Assembly (NCBI GenBank): GCA_022180725.1
Contig: BQMO01000005.1
Coordinates: forward strand, 186,001-250,000
DNA length: 64,000 nt
Origin: Phycisphaerae bacterium
GTDB lineage: Bacteria; Planctomycetota; Phycisphaerae; Phycisphaerales; UBA1924
Reading direction: 5' to 3'
The first letter of the stretch is position 1, and each line of letters opens with the position of its first letter. The translations under genes were made by a program, and so were the position numbers. Below the pieces are notes generated by a model. That model ran no database searches and was not told the origin of the DNA. It saw only the letters and a list, made by a program, of their open reading frames with translations. Shown piece after piece: positions 33,051-41,945 of the stretch.

Positions 33051-35102
33051 CTACCGCGCGCTGTCCCGGTAGAGTTTCGCCCACACGCCGCCCACCACCG
33101 AGCGGGCCTGGAACCCTGTTTGCCGGGATGTCTTGGTGTCGTACCAGTCCGAGAGTGGCACGTGCTGGGGGGTGTCGTTCGCAAAGGCGTGGATGGGCGC
33201 GAAGAGTGCCTCGAAATCCTCGCGGCCTCCCATCGCCGCGACCCATGCGAGAAAATCGAGTTTCGTAAAGTCCGCCCGGCTGTCGAGTGGTATGCCGTAC
33301 CGGTTCGCCTTCGCCCGGTAGTGGGCCAGTTCGCGGGCGATGAGTTCACGCGGGAACAAGTCGAGGCCCAGGGCAATGTCCCAGTAGAGGTTGTACTTGA
33401 GCGACCACGTGCCCGGCTGCCCGTACGCGAGCACCGAAGGACCCGGCCCCCCCGCCCCGGCGAGGGCCGCCCATTCCCGCGCATACCGCTCGGCGAGATC
33501 GCGCCATGTTCGGGCGGCGTCCTTGTCGCCCCGCAGGTCGCACAGCGCCGCGTACGCCCCGAGCGCCACGATCGCCTTGGCCGCCAGGTTCGCGTTGCGG
33601 GCCAGGTGCCCGGTAAAGTCGTCCGTGCAGAGTTGGTTCTCGGGGTCCAGCCCGTGCGCCTTCAGGTACTCCGCCCAGGCCGTCAGCGTCGGCCAAGAGC
33701 GGTCCGTGAACGCCGCGTGGCCGTCGTGCTTCGCGAGGGCGTGAACGAGGATCAGCATGTTCGCCGATTCCTCGACGGGCATCTGGTTCTCGTCGCTGGT
33801 CTCGCCCCCGCCGTACACCTGCCCATTGGCCTTGGGATACGTGCCAAGATCGTGGGGCGCGAAGGGGAACTTCCACCGCGGGCCGGCGGCGTACTCGAGC
33901 ACCGGGCGCAGTTGCGCGCGAAGCAACTCGGGATTCTCGACCAGGAAGAACGGCGCCGAGGGGAAAAAGACGTCCACCGTGCCAATGCACCCGTTGCTGC
34001 TGTTCTCCTTGGGGAACATGAGCATGGCGCCGTCAATGTCCGCCGCGATGACGTGGGCGGCCATGGTCTGGCGGTACGCCAGTTCGCCGATCGTGGCGTA
34101 CGCCGCCCCGCCCGAACGTTCGAGCCGCGCGCGGACGGAGCGGTCGGCCTCGTCGCAGCGCTTCTCGATGGTGTCGCGTCCGGCCACCTGCTCGGCCAGC
34201 ATCTCGGCGAACGGCTTGCCCGCCCGCGCCCAGTACGGCCGGAGTTTGCGACCGAAGTATTCGACACAGAACTGATCGTCGTACGCGAGATAGAACGTCT
34301 CGTGCTTGGGCTCGGCGACCACACGCCCCAGACGCGTCATGAACGCCAGCACCGGCCAGTCGTCGCGGGCGGCGCGCGGCTGGCGGAGATCATCGTCCGT
34401 CGGCGTGACGCCGTTCGCGGCGAAGCCCTCGCGGGCGATGGTGTGGCCGGTCATGACGCCCAGAGTGTTCGGCCCGGTCGCCGCGCCCAGGTAGAACGTG
34501 CCCCAATCCATGCGCGTCTGATCGCCAACCCGCTTCAGCACGGGCTGGTCCGTGCTCGCGAACGAAAGCCACTCGATCCCCCCGGTTCGCACGCGGCTCC
34601 AGCGCACCTCCTGGTCCGGCGTGTGGGTCGCCCATTCACCCGAGCAATCGACGTACACCTCCACCTCATGCTCCCGGCCGTCCCGGCTCGCGGCCTGCAC
34701 CGTGAGATACGTCACCGTGCGCGAGGCCAGGTCCGGGTCGTCGGCGATCACGGGCGAGCAGAACGCGACGGTCAACCCCACCCCCGCCTGCTCGAACGAG
34801 AAGACGGTGCGGGTCGCGGTGACGGCGACCGCCGCCTGCTTCATCGCGGGCACGTGCTGCGGGAACGCGCCGCACCAGCGGTACGCCACGCCGTCGATGC
34901 GGACCATGCCCGCCATGCCCAGCACCGCGCCGGACCAGTGCCGCGGCCAGTCGGCGGCGAGTTGATCACCCATGCACCAGGCACTGAAGTAGGGGTTGTG
35001 GGCTACCAGCGGCACCGCGGGCGGGCGGAACACGGGTTGAGCGGATGAAGCCTGGGCCGCCATCGACGACGCGGCGGCGAAGATCGCGCGGAGTGTGCCC
35101 AT
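33051..35102 (-). CDS. Exported glutaminase A-like protein (DUF4965/DUF1793 type)
   Basis: The 683-residue protein has a signal peptide (MGTLRAIFAAASSMAAQASSAQ) and the domain order of fungal-type glutaminase A proteins: an N-terminal DUF4964-like start PPAVPLVAHNPYFSAWC near residue 25, a beta-rich DUF5127-like region, then an alpha-toroid DUF4965/DUF1793-like part with YRQTMAAHVIAADIDG near 335, FPKENSSNGCIGTVDVFFPSAP near 360 and DDFTGHLARNANLAAKAIVALGAY near 505. The family hydrolyses glutamine outside the cell, but many bacterial members are untested and may act on glycans. ATG 35102 is preceded by TACGCT at 6 nt. Confidence 0.82.
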   Translation of the reverse strand: MGTLRAIFAAASSMAAQASSAQPVFRPPAVPLVAHNPYFSAWCMGDQLAADWPRHWSGAVLGMAGMVRIDGVAYRWCGAFPQHVPAMKQAAVAVTATRTVFSFEQAGVGLTVAFCSPVIADDPDLASRTVTYLTVQAASRDGREHEVEVYVDCSGEWATHTPDQEVRWSRVRTGGIEWLSFASTDQPVLKRVGDQTRMDWGTFYLGAATGPNTLGVMTGHTIAREGFAANGVTPTDDDLRQPRAARDDWPVLAFMTRLGRVVAEPKHETFYLAYDDQFCVEYFGRKLRPYWARAGKPFAEMLAEQVAGRDTIEKRCDEADRSVRARLERSGGAAYATIGELAYRQTMAAHVIAADIDGAMLMFPKENSSNGCIGTVDVFFPSAPFFLVENPELLRAQLRPVLEYAAGPRWKFPFAPHDLGTYPKANGQVYGGGETSDENQMPVEESANMLILVHALAKHDGHAAFTDRSWPTLTAWAEYLKAHGLDPENQLCTDDFTGHLARNANLAAKAIVALGAYAALCDLRGDKDAARTWRDLAERYAREWAALAGAGGPGPSVLAYGQPGTWSLKYNLYWDIALGLDLFPRELIARELAHYRAKANRYGIPLDSRADFTKLDFLAWVAAMGGREDFEALFAPIHAFANDTPQHVPLSDWYDTKTSRQTGFQARSVVGGVWAKLYRDSAR

Positions 35103-35108
35103 GCGCTC

Positions 35109-35114
35109 AGCGTA
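35109..35114 (-). promoter_or_regulatory. -10-like TACGCT, 6 nt before the glutaminase-like gene
   Basis: TACGCT followed by GAGCGC and ATG 35102. No GGAGG-type site intervenes. Confidence 0.45.
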
Positions 35115-35135
35115 CACCGGGCAAGAGGGCGTCGC

Positions 35136-36188
35136 CTACCGCACCACTTCGTCCATCGTCCGCTTCTGCGCCGGGGTCAGCCCTTCCACCGGTACGCTCG
35201 CGAGCAGGTCGTCCACGACCATGTCCGCGGTCACCTGGTCGGCCTCGGCGTTGAAGTTGAGCATCACGCGGTGCCGCAGCACCGGCTTGGCGACCTTGCG
35301 GACATGCTCGGGGGTCACGTGCGTCGAGCCTTCGAGCAGCGCCCGGGCCTTGGCCGCGAGCACGAGGAACTCGCCCGCGCGCGGGCCGGCACCCCACGCC
35401 ACGTAGTCCTGCACCTTCGCGGGGCGCTTCTGCCCCAGGTCCATCGGCTCCTTCACGCGCGTGGCGCGCACCAGCCGCAACGCGTACGCGATGACGTGAT
35501 CCGGCACGGGCATCTGGCGAACGACATCCTGCACGCGCTTGATGCCGGCCTCGTCGAGGGTGGGCGTCACGGCCACCCCCGCCCGCACCGATGACCGCCG
35601 CACAATCTCCATCTCCTCCTCCATCGACGGGTAGGCGATGAGAATCTGGAACATGAAGCGGTCCAACTGCGCCTCGGGCAGGGGGTAGGTCCCCTCCTGC
35701 TCGATGGGGTTCTGCGTCGCCAGCACGAAGAACGGGCTGGGCAGGTCATGGCGCTTGCCGCCCACCGTCACCTGCCGCTCCTGCATCGCTTCGAGCAGGG
35801 CCGCCTGCGTCTTCGGGGGCGTGCGGTTGATCTCGTCGGCAAGGATCACGTTCGAGAAGATCGGCCCCTTCACGAAGCGCAGTTCGCGGTGCCCGGTCGA
35901 ACGGTCTTCCTGGATCACCTCGGTGCCGGTGATGTCCGCGGGCATGAGGTCGGGCGTGAACTGGATGCGCGAAAAGCCCAGCGACAGCGTGCGGGCGATG
36001 GTCGAGATGAGCAGCGTCTTGGCCAGCCCCGGCACGCCGACCACCACCACGTGCCCGCGGCAGAAGATCGCCATGAGCATCTGCTCGACCACCTCGTCCT
36101 GCCCGACGATGATCTTGTGAATCTCCTCGCGCAACCGGGCGGCGGCGGATTGAACCTCGCGGACTTCTTCGGGGAGCGTGGTGGTCAT
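35136..36188 (-). CDS. MoxR-family AAA+ ATPase
   Basis: The 350-residue protein is a MoxR-type chaperone-like ATPase that usually helps to assemble or activate metal-dependent or VWA-domain partners. Walker A VVVVGVPGLAKTLL is near residue 38, the Walker B-like NVILADEINRTPPKTQAALLEAM near 105, sensor 1 FVLATQNPIEQEGTYPLPEAQLDRF near 145, and the C-terminal lid ends with PVEGLTPAQKRT. Partner genes (DUF58, VWA) are not next to it, so it is an orphan here. ATG 36188 has TAGGAT at 5 nt upstream. Confidence 0.9.
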   Translation of the reverse strand: MTTTLPEEVREVQSAAARLREEIHKIIVGQDEVVEQMLMAIFCRGHVVVVGVPGLAKTLLISTIARTLSLGFSRIQFTPDLMPADITGTEVIQEDRSTGHRELRFVKGPIFSNVILADEINRTPPKTQAALLEAMQERQVTVGGKRHDLPSPFFVLATQNPIEQEGTYPLPEAQLDRFMFQILIAYPSMEEEMEIVRRSSVRAGVAVTPTLDEAGIKRVQDVVRQMPVPDHVIAYALRLVRATRVKEPMDLGQKRPAKVQDYVAWGAGPRAGEFLVLAAKARALLEGSTHVTPEHVRKVAKPVLRHRVMLNFNAEADQVTADMVVDDLLASVPVEGLTPAQKRTMDEVVR

Positions 36189-36193
36189 GGCGC

Positions 36194-36199
36194 ATCCTA
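36194..36199 (-). promoter_or_regulatory. -10-like TAGGAT, 5 nt before the MoxR gene
   Basis: TAGGAT is followed by GCGCC and ATG 36188. A start within the first codon is possible only if the start lies closer than usual, so this is weaker than the others. Confidence 0.3.
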
Positions 36200-36280
36200 T
36201 GGGGCCTGCGCTTTCCCATCGGTCCACCGTCTCAACGCCTGTACTTCTTCACTCCAGAACTCTGGAACTTCGGAACTTCC

Positions 36281-36324
36281 AAAAAAGGAACGAGCCGCGC
36301 CAGGGGTGGTAGCGCGGCCCGCTC
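36281..36324 (-). terminator. Rho-independent terminator-like hairpin after the PDZ gene
   Basis: On the minus strand GAGC-GGGCCGCGC pairs with GCGCGGCTC around an 11-nt loop (36301-36311), followed after TTCC by six Ts (36281-36286). It closes the sigma/anti-sigma/PDZ transcription unit. Confidence 0.7.
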
Positions 36325-36383
36325 CGAACGGAGACGTCCTGATCCGGCGTCGGGTCTACACCCCGCACGCCGGTGTGGTTCAT

Positions 36384-37523
36384 CTACGGATTCTGCTTCT
36401 CCAGTTTCTTCATCAACTTGTCAAGCCGCTCGCTCAACTCGTCGAGCCGCTGGTTCAGTTCCTCCAGCCGCTTCTCGGTTGCCGCGGCGTACCCGGCCTC
36501 CGGTGCCGCGAAGGTGTACACCCCGCCCTGGCCGGAGGGCGTAAAGACCCGGGCCGCCCGAGGGGCCGACGGGGCGCTGAACGAACGCAGCCACTGGGCG
36601 GAACTGTCCTTGCTCTGCTCCAGCGCCTTCATCGCCTGCTTCATCGCATCGGACCAACTCTTCTCGAACTGGGCCTTGGCGTCGCTGCTCTGGATCTCCT
36701 TCAGTGCCTTCTCCAGCGCCCGGTGCGCTTCCTCGGCGAACTTCGAGGTATCCTGCCCGGCGACCGTGAGCGCCCCGCGGAACTTCGCGATTTCGTCCTC
36801 GGGCATGCCCTTGTACAGCGTGTCCGAGTTCCACGCGTCGAGCACCACCGCGAACGTCATCTCCTTCCCGTCGCGAGAGATGACGAAATCGACCTTGTCG
36901 CCCGGGTTGTGATCCTTGATCGCTTCGCGAACGTCGGTCACCTTCTCGATCTTCTTGCCGGCGATCGACACCAGCGTGTCCCCCGCGAGCAATCCCGCCT
37001 TCGCCGCGGGTAGATTCTCGATCACGTCGGTCAGCACCACGGCGCCCTCGGCCTCGTCGTCCATGCGGATGCCGATCATCGTCTTGGGCGGCTCGGCCAT
37101 TTCCGTCCACACGGTTGCGGGCGGCTGGGGCACGGCGGGCGCCGTCGGGGCGCCCGGGGTGACGTACACCGTGCCGGGTGCGTTGCGCAGGGTCACCGTG
37201 CCGGGCGTTCGCGCGGTTCCGACGTGGAACGTCTTCATCACCGACCCGTCGTCGTTCAGCACCTCCACGGCGCCGTCGCGCTCGCGGACGCGCTTCGCCG
37301 GCACTTTCTTGCCGTCAACCTTCACCGTCGTCTTCCCGTCCTTGATCTCGAGTTCGTAGGTCGTCGAACCGTTCGTTTCCGTCATCCTGACATACGCCGT
37401 TGGGTTCTGGCCCGTCAGCGGCTGGTCGAGGCTGCCCTCGAGCGTGGTGGCCCGGCCCTGGGCGAACGCCGTGCCGCCCAGGAGGAGCAGCCCGGCCGCG
37501 GTGCTCAATGTCCGTGTGTTCAT
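36384..37523 (-). CDS. Secreted PDZ-domain protein with C-terminal coiled coil
   Basis: The 379-residue protein starts with a signal peptide (MNTRTLSTAAGLLLLGGTAFAQG). A PDZ domain lies at about residues 150-225: MIGIRMDDEAEGAVVLTDV, then LPAAKAGLLAGDTLVSIAGK. The C-terminus (residues 345-375) is a leucine-rich coiled coil, LEELNQRLDELSERLDKLMK. No protease domain is present, so it is probably a scaffold or peptide-binding protein. GGAAGGAA precedes ATG 37523. It follows a sigma factor and an anti-sigma-like gene on the same strand, so it may be part of an envelope-stress response. Confidence 0.78.
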   Translation of the reverse strand: MNTRTLSTAAGLLLLGGTAFAQGRATTLEGSLDQPLTGQNPTAYVRMTETNGSTTYELEIKDGKTTVKVDGKKVPAKRVRERDGAVEVLNDDGSVMKTFHVGTARTPGTVTLRNAPGTVYVTPGAPTAPAVPQPPATVWTEMAEPPKTMIGIRMDDEAEGAVVLTDVIENLPAAKAGLLAGDTLVSIAGKKIEKVTDVREAIKDHNPGDKVDFVISRDGKEMTFAVVLDAWNSDTLYKGMPEDEIAKFRGALTVAGQDTSKFAEEAHRALEKALKEIQSSDAKAQFEKSWSDAMKQAMKALEQSKDSSAQWLRSFSAPSAPRAARVFTPSGQGGVYTFAAPEAGYAAATEKRLEELNQRLDELSERLDKLMKKLEKQNP

Positions 37524-37621
37524 GGTCCTGTTCCTTCCGATTCGCTCCGTTCCTGTTTCACCCTTCACGTCCGCGCCCGGCCCCCAGGCCGGACGCGTCA
37601 CTCCTTGCTGTTGCTCGTCCG

Positions 37622-38260
37622 TTAGAGCGGCCCCCGCTTCGGGGCCGGGGTGCTCGTCGCGGGAATATGAACGCGGATCGGCACCGGCTGCCCGCTTTCG
37701 TCCGAGGTAAACCGGTACAAGTCCGGCACGCGGTCGCGCTCCATGATGACCCGCAGAAAGACCACGTCGTAGCCCTTCCCGTCCGCCGCGGGAATCGTGT
37801 TCACCAGCACCTTGTCGGGCATCTCGTGGATGACCCGGCCTTCCTTCCGGCCCTGGTCGAGGTAGCGCGACAGGAAGTCCGCCGCGGATGAAACCGACCC
37901 GGTCGGCCCGGCGATCATCGGCCCGGGTTGGTCGGGCTTCTTGGCGACAAAGGCAACCGCCACCAGCGCCGCCGCCGCCCACCCGCCCCACATCGCCACG
38001 CGCCGCGTGCGCTCGCCGACCTGGCGGGTCAGGCGGAACGTCGGTTCGTGCCCCTCAAGTTCCAACTCGACCGTACCCGCGCCCGCCGTCGCCGAAGCGA
38101 CTTCCCGGCGGAGAACCTGGTCGTCGCGCTGCGCCTGGGCCAGTTCCCGCCACACGCCCGCGTCACGCTCCGCGAGCGACTCGAGTCGGCGCCAGTCCTC
38201 GCCCTCGGCCCGGCCGTCGATCACGCGAGTAATCAGGATGTCCAGTTCGCCTTCGCTCAT
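37622..38260 (-). CDS. Putative anti-sigma factor with one transmembrane helix
   Basis: The 212-residue protein has a short alpha-helical cytoplasmic part (LDILITRVIDGRAEGEDWRRLESLAERDAGVW near residues 5-40), one transmembrane helix WGGWAAAALVAVAFVA near 90-105 and a periplasmic part. The layout, small size and position 36 bp behind an ECF-like sigma gene are those of single-pass anti-sigma factors; the zinc HxxxCxxC motif of ZAS families is absent. AAGGTGG precedes ATG 38260. The role is inferred from position and topology. Confidence 0.6.
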   Translation of the reverse strand: MSEGELDILITRVIDGRAEGEDWRRLESLAERDAGVWRELAQAQRDDQVLRREVASATAGAGTVELELEGHEPTFRLTRQVGERTRRVAMWGGWAAAALVAVAFVAKKPDQPGPMIAGPTGSVSSAADFLSRYLDQGRKEGRVIHEMPDKVLVNTIPAADGKGYDVVFLRVIMERDRVPDLYRFTSDESGQPVPIRVHIPATSTPAPKRGPL

Positions 38261-38296
38261 ACCCACCCACCTTGATGCGCCCGGGGGCCGATTCCG

Positions 38297-39016
38297 TCAT
38301 CCGGAAATGCCGTGTTCCACCGCCAACTCCCGCAGTTGCCGCCGACCCCGGGCGATCCGTGTCTCGATCGTGGTCTCGGGAAGCCCGAGAATCTGCCCGA
38401 TTTCCCGATAACTCAGGTTGTGGATGGCCTTGAGCAGCAGCGGCTCGCGATAGCCGTCGGGGAGTTGCCGCGCCAGGTCCATCAGTCGTTTCGCGTCGTG
38501 CGCGGATTCCTCGTCCGGCGCGGCGCCCGACGACCTGCCACCCTGCATGTCCTCGCCGTCAAGGCTCGTGTCCTTGGCCCGGCGTGCTCCGGAACGCCCC
38601 GCGGCATGGGCGGCGTTGACCGCCACCGTCCGCAGCCAAGGCCGAACCGCCCCGGGGTCGCGGAGTTCGTGCACCTTGCGCACGACGGACAGGGCGACAT
38701 CCTGAAGAAGGTCGTCCACGTCGGCCCAGCGGGGCTTATGGGCCAGCAGGATGGCCGCTACCCAGCGCCGGTGCCGCCTCCACAGCGCCTGGAGTGATTC
38801 CTCGTCACCCGCCAAGGCCGCCCGGGTTTCGCGTTCTTCGGCGCGTCGGGCCGCGTTCTCGAAGCGCGCTGCGACCGCGTCGCGAACCGTTCGCGTCGCC
38901 ACGTCTTTCACCGGGGTCGAACTCCCGGCGTTGTCGGCTGGTTCCAAGTCCACAAGACGCTCCGTCTGTTCCCCAAGGATGTTTGAACCCCCGTTTCCCG
39001 TCGTGTTCCCAACCAT
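38297..39016 (-). CDS. ECF-like RNA polymerase sigma factor
   Basis: The 239-residue protein has sigma region 2 with DVDDLLQDVALSVVRKV near residue 100 and LRTVAVNAAH near 130, and region 4 with LPDGYREPLLLKAIHNLSYREIGQILGLPETTIETRI near 185-220, a clear helix-turn-helix. The N-terminus is longer than usual (about 70 residues, polar). The start is uncertain: ATG 39016 was chosen, but a GTG at 39049 would add eleven residues and lies against the tatC start on the other strand. It is upstream of an anti-sigma-like gene and a PDZ protein gene. Confidence 0.82.
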   Translation of the reverse strand: MVGNTTGNGGSNILGEQTERLVDLEPADNAGSSTPVKDVATRTVRDAVAARFENAARRAEERETRAALAGDEESLQALWRRHRRWVAAILLAHKPRWADVDDLLQDVALSVVRKVHELRDPGAVRPWLRTVAVNAAHAAGRSGARRAKDTSLDGEDMQGGRSSGAAPDEESAHDAKRLMDLARQLPDGYREPLLLKAIHNLSYREIGQILGLPETTIETRIARGRRQLRELAVEHGISG

Positions 39017-39052
39017 CTCCCGACCCCCCGGCGTATCCTCCCCTTCCACTGC

Positions 39053-40036
39053 ATGGCCTCACGAGAAACGAACATGCCCCTGGGCGATCACCTGGAAGAA
39101 CTCCGATCGCGGATCATCTGGGCGCTTCTGGGCCTGGTTCCTATCGCCCTGGTCGCCATGGGGTTCGGAAAATACCTCCTGGCATTCCTGGTCGAGCCGG
39201 CCCGGGTTGCTCTTGAAGAGGCCGGGCAGGACGCCACCCTCATCCAGACCAACCCCCTCGAGGCCTTCGGGACCTACATGAAGGTCTCGCTGATCGCGGC
39301 GGTCATCGTCGGCAGCCCGTGGATGTTCTACCAGTTCTGGCGATTCGTCGCCCCGGGCCTGTACAAGCACGAAAAGCGCTTCGTGTACTTTCTCTTGCCG
39401 CTGTCAACCTTGCTCACCGGCCTGGGGCTGGTCTTCCTCTTCCGTGTCATTCTCCCGGTCATCCTCTCGTTCCTCATCAACTTCGGCACGATGATCGGCG
39501 AGCGTCCCATCGCGACGGCGCCGCCCGCCGCCGATGTGGCCATGCCCGCGATCCCCCTCCTGAAAGCCGACCCCACGGCGCCTGTGCCGGGGCAGATGTG
39601 GTTCAACACCGCGGTCATGGAACTGCGGGTGTGCGTCGCCGAGACGAAGGACGGCCCGGAGGTTCGCTCGATCCCCATGCACCGCGGCTCGGGCATCATC
39701 CCGCAGTACCGCGTCAGTGAGTACGTCTCGCTGCTCCTCACGCTGACCCTCGCCTTCGGCGCGGCGTTTCAGGCGCCGGTGGTCGTGCTTCTGCTGGGTT
39801 GGGTCGGGCTGGTAACTCCCGCGACGCTCAATCGCTTCCGCCGGCACGCCATCCTGGTCTGCGCCATCCTCGCGGCAATCCTCATGCCCGGCGATCCGCT
39901 GTCGATGATGCTCATGTGGCTCCCGCTCATGGGACTGTACGAACTCGGGGGCATTTTGCTGCGGTTCTTCCCGGCGTCACGCGTCGCGGGAAAGCGCGAC
40001 GAGCCCCCCGACGACCCGACCGAGGGTGAAGGATGA
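39053..40036 (+). CDS. tatC: Sec-independent translocase TatC with large extra loop
   Basis: TatC recognises twin-arginine signal peptides at the inner membrane. The 327-residue protein starts MPLGDHLEELRSRII (from the second Met), the conserved TatC N-terminus, and has six transmembrane helices: PLEAFGTYMKVSLIAA near residue 75, WRFVAPGLYKHEKR near 100 and FGAAFQAPVVVLLLG near 235. Usual length is about 250. The extra part is a stretch of about 75 residues between the third and fourth helices (residues 145-222), rich in Pro and Ala, with WFNTAVMELRVCVAET. TadA follows with ATGA overlap. Confidence 0.93.
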   Translation: MASRETNMPLGDHLEELRSRIIWALLGLVPIALVAMGFGKYLLAFLVEPARVALEEAGQDATLIQTNPLEAFGTYMKVSLIAAVIVGSPWMFYQFWRFVAPGLYKHEKRFVYFLLPLSTLLTGLGLVFLFRVILPVILSFLINFGTMIGERPIATAPPAADVAMPAIPLLKADPTAPVPGQMWFNTAVMELRVCVAETKDGPEVRSIPMHRGSGIIPQYRVSEYVSLLLTLTLAFGAAFQAPVVVLLLGWVGLVTPATLNRFRRHAILVCAILAAILMPGDPLSMMLMWLPLMGLYELGGILLRFFPASRVAGKRDEPPDDPTEGEG

Positions 40037-40617
40037 ACCGGGCGCTCTGGATGCGCATTGGGCAGCGTTCGATGCTCGCGCGGCGGGGCGACGTGGAACA
40101 GGCCACGCGCCGCGACGAGGCGATGATGGCCCGCGCCCTTGTGCTTGCACGCCGGGCCGCCGACCTGGGAGAGATTCCCGTCGGGGCCGTGGTCTACCAC
40201 ACCCCTTCGGGCGCCGTGCTCGGCGAGGGACACAACCAGCGCGAGCACGCCCGGTCCCCCGCCGCGCACGCGGAGTTCCTCGCGATCGAACGCGCCTGCG
40301 CCGCTCGAAAGGACTGGCGGCTCAACGACTGCACACTCGTCGTCACCCTCGAACCGTGCGCCATGTGCGCGGGATTGATCATCAACGCCCGGGTGGGGCG
40401 CGTGGTGTATGGGGCCGCCGACCCCAAGGCCGGCGCCGCGGGCTCGCTCTACGCCCTCACCGAGGATCGCCGGCTCAACCACCGTGTGCGTCCGATTCCC
40501 GGCGTGCAGGGCGAGGCCTGCGCCCTCCTCCTCCGGGAGTTCTTTGAACGGCTGCGCTCCGCTCGCAAGACTAGAGCACGCGCGTCAGGATCGCCCCGAA
40601 CGCGGCGTGCACGATGA
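40033..40617 (+). CDS. tadA: tRNA-specific adenosine deaminase
   Basis: TadA converts A34 to inosine in tRNA-Arg(ACG). The 194-residue protein has the deaminase zinc site: HAEF near residue 77 with the proton-shuttle Glu, and TLEPCAMCAG near 108. IPVGAVVY near 48 and GRVVYGAADPKAGAAGSLYAL near 124 are also typical. An N-terminal extension of about 30 residues precedes the domain. It is coupled to tatC (ATGA), which is chance rather than function. The last 47 bp overlap the convergent membrane-protein gene. Confidence 0.92.
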   Translation: MNRALWMRIGQRSMLARRGDVEQATRRDEAMMARALVLARRAADLGEIPVGAVVYHTPSGAVLGEGHNQREHARSPAAHAEFLAIERACAARKDWRLNDCTLVVTLEPCAMCAGLIINARVGRVVYGAADPKAGAAGSLYALTEDRRLNHRVRPIPGVQGEACALLLREFFERLRSARKTRARASGSPRTRRAR

Positions 40618-41050
40618 ACGTCGCGACGAAGACGCCCGCGGCCCACCAGCGCCGGCGACGATCCTCCGCCCGCGACCACCCACGACGAGCGCGGTAGACC
40701 CGCCACAGCATGAACCCGCTCGCCCCGGCCAGTCCGGCGAACCCGCCGAACATCGTCAGTGCCTGCGCCCACTCGGCGGGGGTGCTCGGACCTTCGATAA
40801 ACATCGCAATTGTCACTATTGCCAGCACGACGGTGTCAAACCCCAGCGCCATCGCCAGAAAGACCTGCGCCAACACCCAGGCCCCCAGTCTCACCGAAGG
40901 TGATTCGACCGCCAGCCGGATGATCGCGCTGCATTCCGGGCAGCGGTCCGTGGCCAGCGCCCGCAGGCTGTACCCGCACGCCGGGCAAGGGGCCTCCGTC
41001 TCGGCTAGAAACCGGCGGAGCAGATCGGGGTCTGACGGGGCCTCGGGCAT
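40571..41050 (-). CDS. Membrane protein with N-terminal zinc ribbon
   Basis: The 159-residue protein begins with a zinc ribbon (CPACGYSLRALATDRCPEC, residues 22-40), followed by three or four hydrophobic segments. CGYSLRxL-type ribbons are common in short planctomycete membrane proteins of unknown role. It runs opposite to mutM, with 49 bp between the starts, and its C-terminus overlaps tadA by 47 bp in a tail-to-tail way. No function can be given. Confidence 0.7.
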   Translation of the reverse strand: MPEAPSDPDLLRRFLAETEAPCPACGYSLRALATDRCPECSAIIRLAVESPSVRLGAWVLAQVFLAMALGFDTVVLAIVTIAMFIEGPSTPAEWAQALTMFGGFAGLAGASGFMLWRVYRARRGWSRAEDRRRRWWAAGVFVATFIVHAAFGAILTRVL

Positions 41051-41099
41051 GCGCGTCCCGGCGATACGCTAGCACGTCCCCGCGTGTTCGGAGCGTGCG

Positions 41100-41945
41100 A
41101 TGCCGGAACTGCCGGAAGTTGAGTGTGTTCGTCAAACCCTCGCCCCCCATCTGATCGGTACGCGGGTTCTCGGCGTCGAAGTGCGCCGGCGCGACATTTG
41201 CGAGTCGTGGACCGACGGCGCCCGCGGCCCGCGTCGCGGCGTGACCCGCCCGGCGGCACTGCTCCACGGCGGCACCATCGCGCGTCTCGATCGGCACGGC
41301 AAGCAACTCGCGTTGATCGCGCGTGATGGCCGGGCCGTGTGTGTGCACCTGGGCATGACCGGAGCGCTGACCTGGTCCGCCTCCTCGCCGCCGCCCGAAC
41401 CGCATGGTCACCTTGTGTGGCGGCTCAGCACCGGATGGCTCCGGTTCAGCGACACGCGCCGCTTCGGCGGCCTCTGGACATTCCCGACGTTCGACATGCT
41501 CTGGAACCTTCGCTGGTCACGCCTCGGCCCGGACGCGCTTGCCATCTCGCCCGGCGCCATGGCGTCCACGTTCGCCTCCTCGCGCGCCGCGATCAAGGCG
41601 GTACTCCTGAACCAGCACCGCATCGCCGGCGTGGGCAACATTTACGCCGACGAAGCGCTCTTCGATGCACGCGTGTCGCCGTTGCGGCCCGCGGCCGAGG
41701 TTACCCCGACCGAGTCCCGCCGGCTGCATCGCGCGCTTCACCGTGTGCTCAGGGCGTCGATCTCGGATGGCGGCTCTTCTGTTCAAACCTACCGCGATGG
41801 GCTGGGCCATGCGGGCAGGTTTCAGACCCGGCACGCCGTGTACGGCCGAAAGGGACTCCCCTGCGGTCGATGCGCCGCCGTGCTGGTGTCCGGCACTGTT
41901 GGCGGACGGACAACGACATGGTGCCCGCGATGCCAGCCCAAGTGA
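41100..41945 (+). CDS. mutM: Formamidopyrimidine-DNA glycosylase
   Basis: The enzyme removes 8-oxoguanine and related lesions and cuts the strand. The 281-residue protein starts PELPEVECVRQTL after the Met, giving the catalytic Pro1 and Glu2; the Lys of RHGKQLALI near residue 65 and QHRIAGVGNIYADEALF near 175 are conserved. The C-terminal zinc finger has CGRC and CPRC, with GRTTTWCPRCQ carrying the conserved Arg. Length is normal. It stands alone upstream of the dnaA region. Confidence 0.95.
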   Translation: MPELPEVECVRQTLAPHLIGTRVLGVEVRRRDICESWTDGARGPRRGVTRPAALLHGGTIARLDRHGKQLALIARDGRAVCVHLGMTGALTWSASSPPPEPHGHLVWRLSTGWLRFSDTRRFGGLWTFPTFDMLWNLRWSRLGPDALAISPGAMASTFASSRAAIKAVLLNQHRIAGVGNIYADEALFDARVSPLRPAAEVTPTESRRLHRALHRVLRASISDGGSSVQTYRDGLGHAGRFQTRHAVYGRKGLPCGRCAAVLVSGTVGGRTTTWCPRCQPK

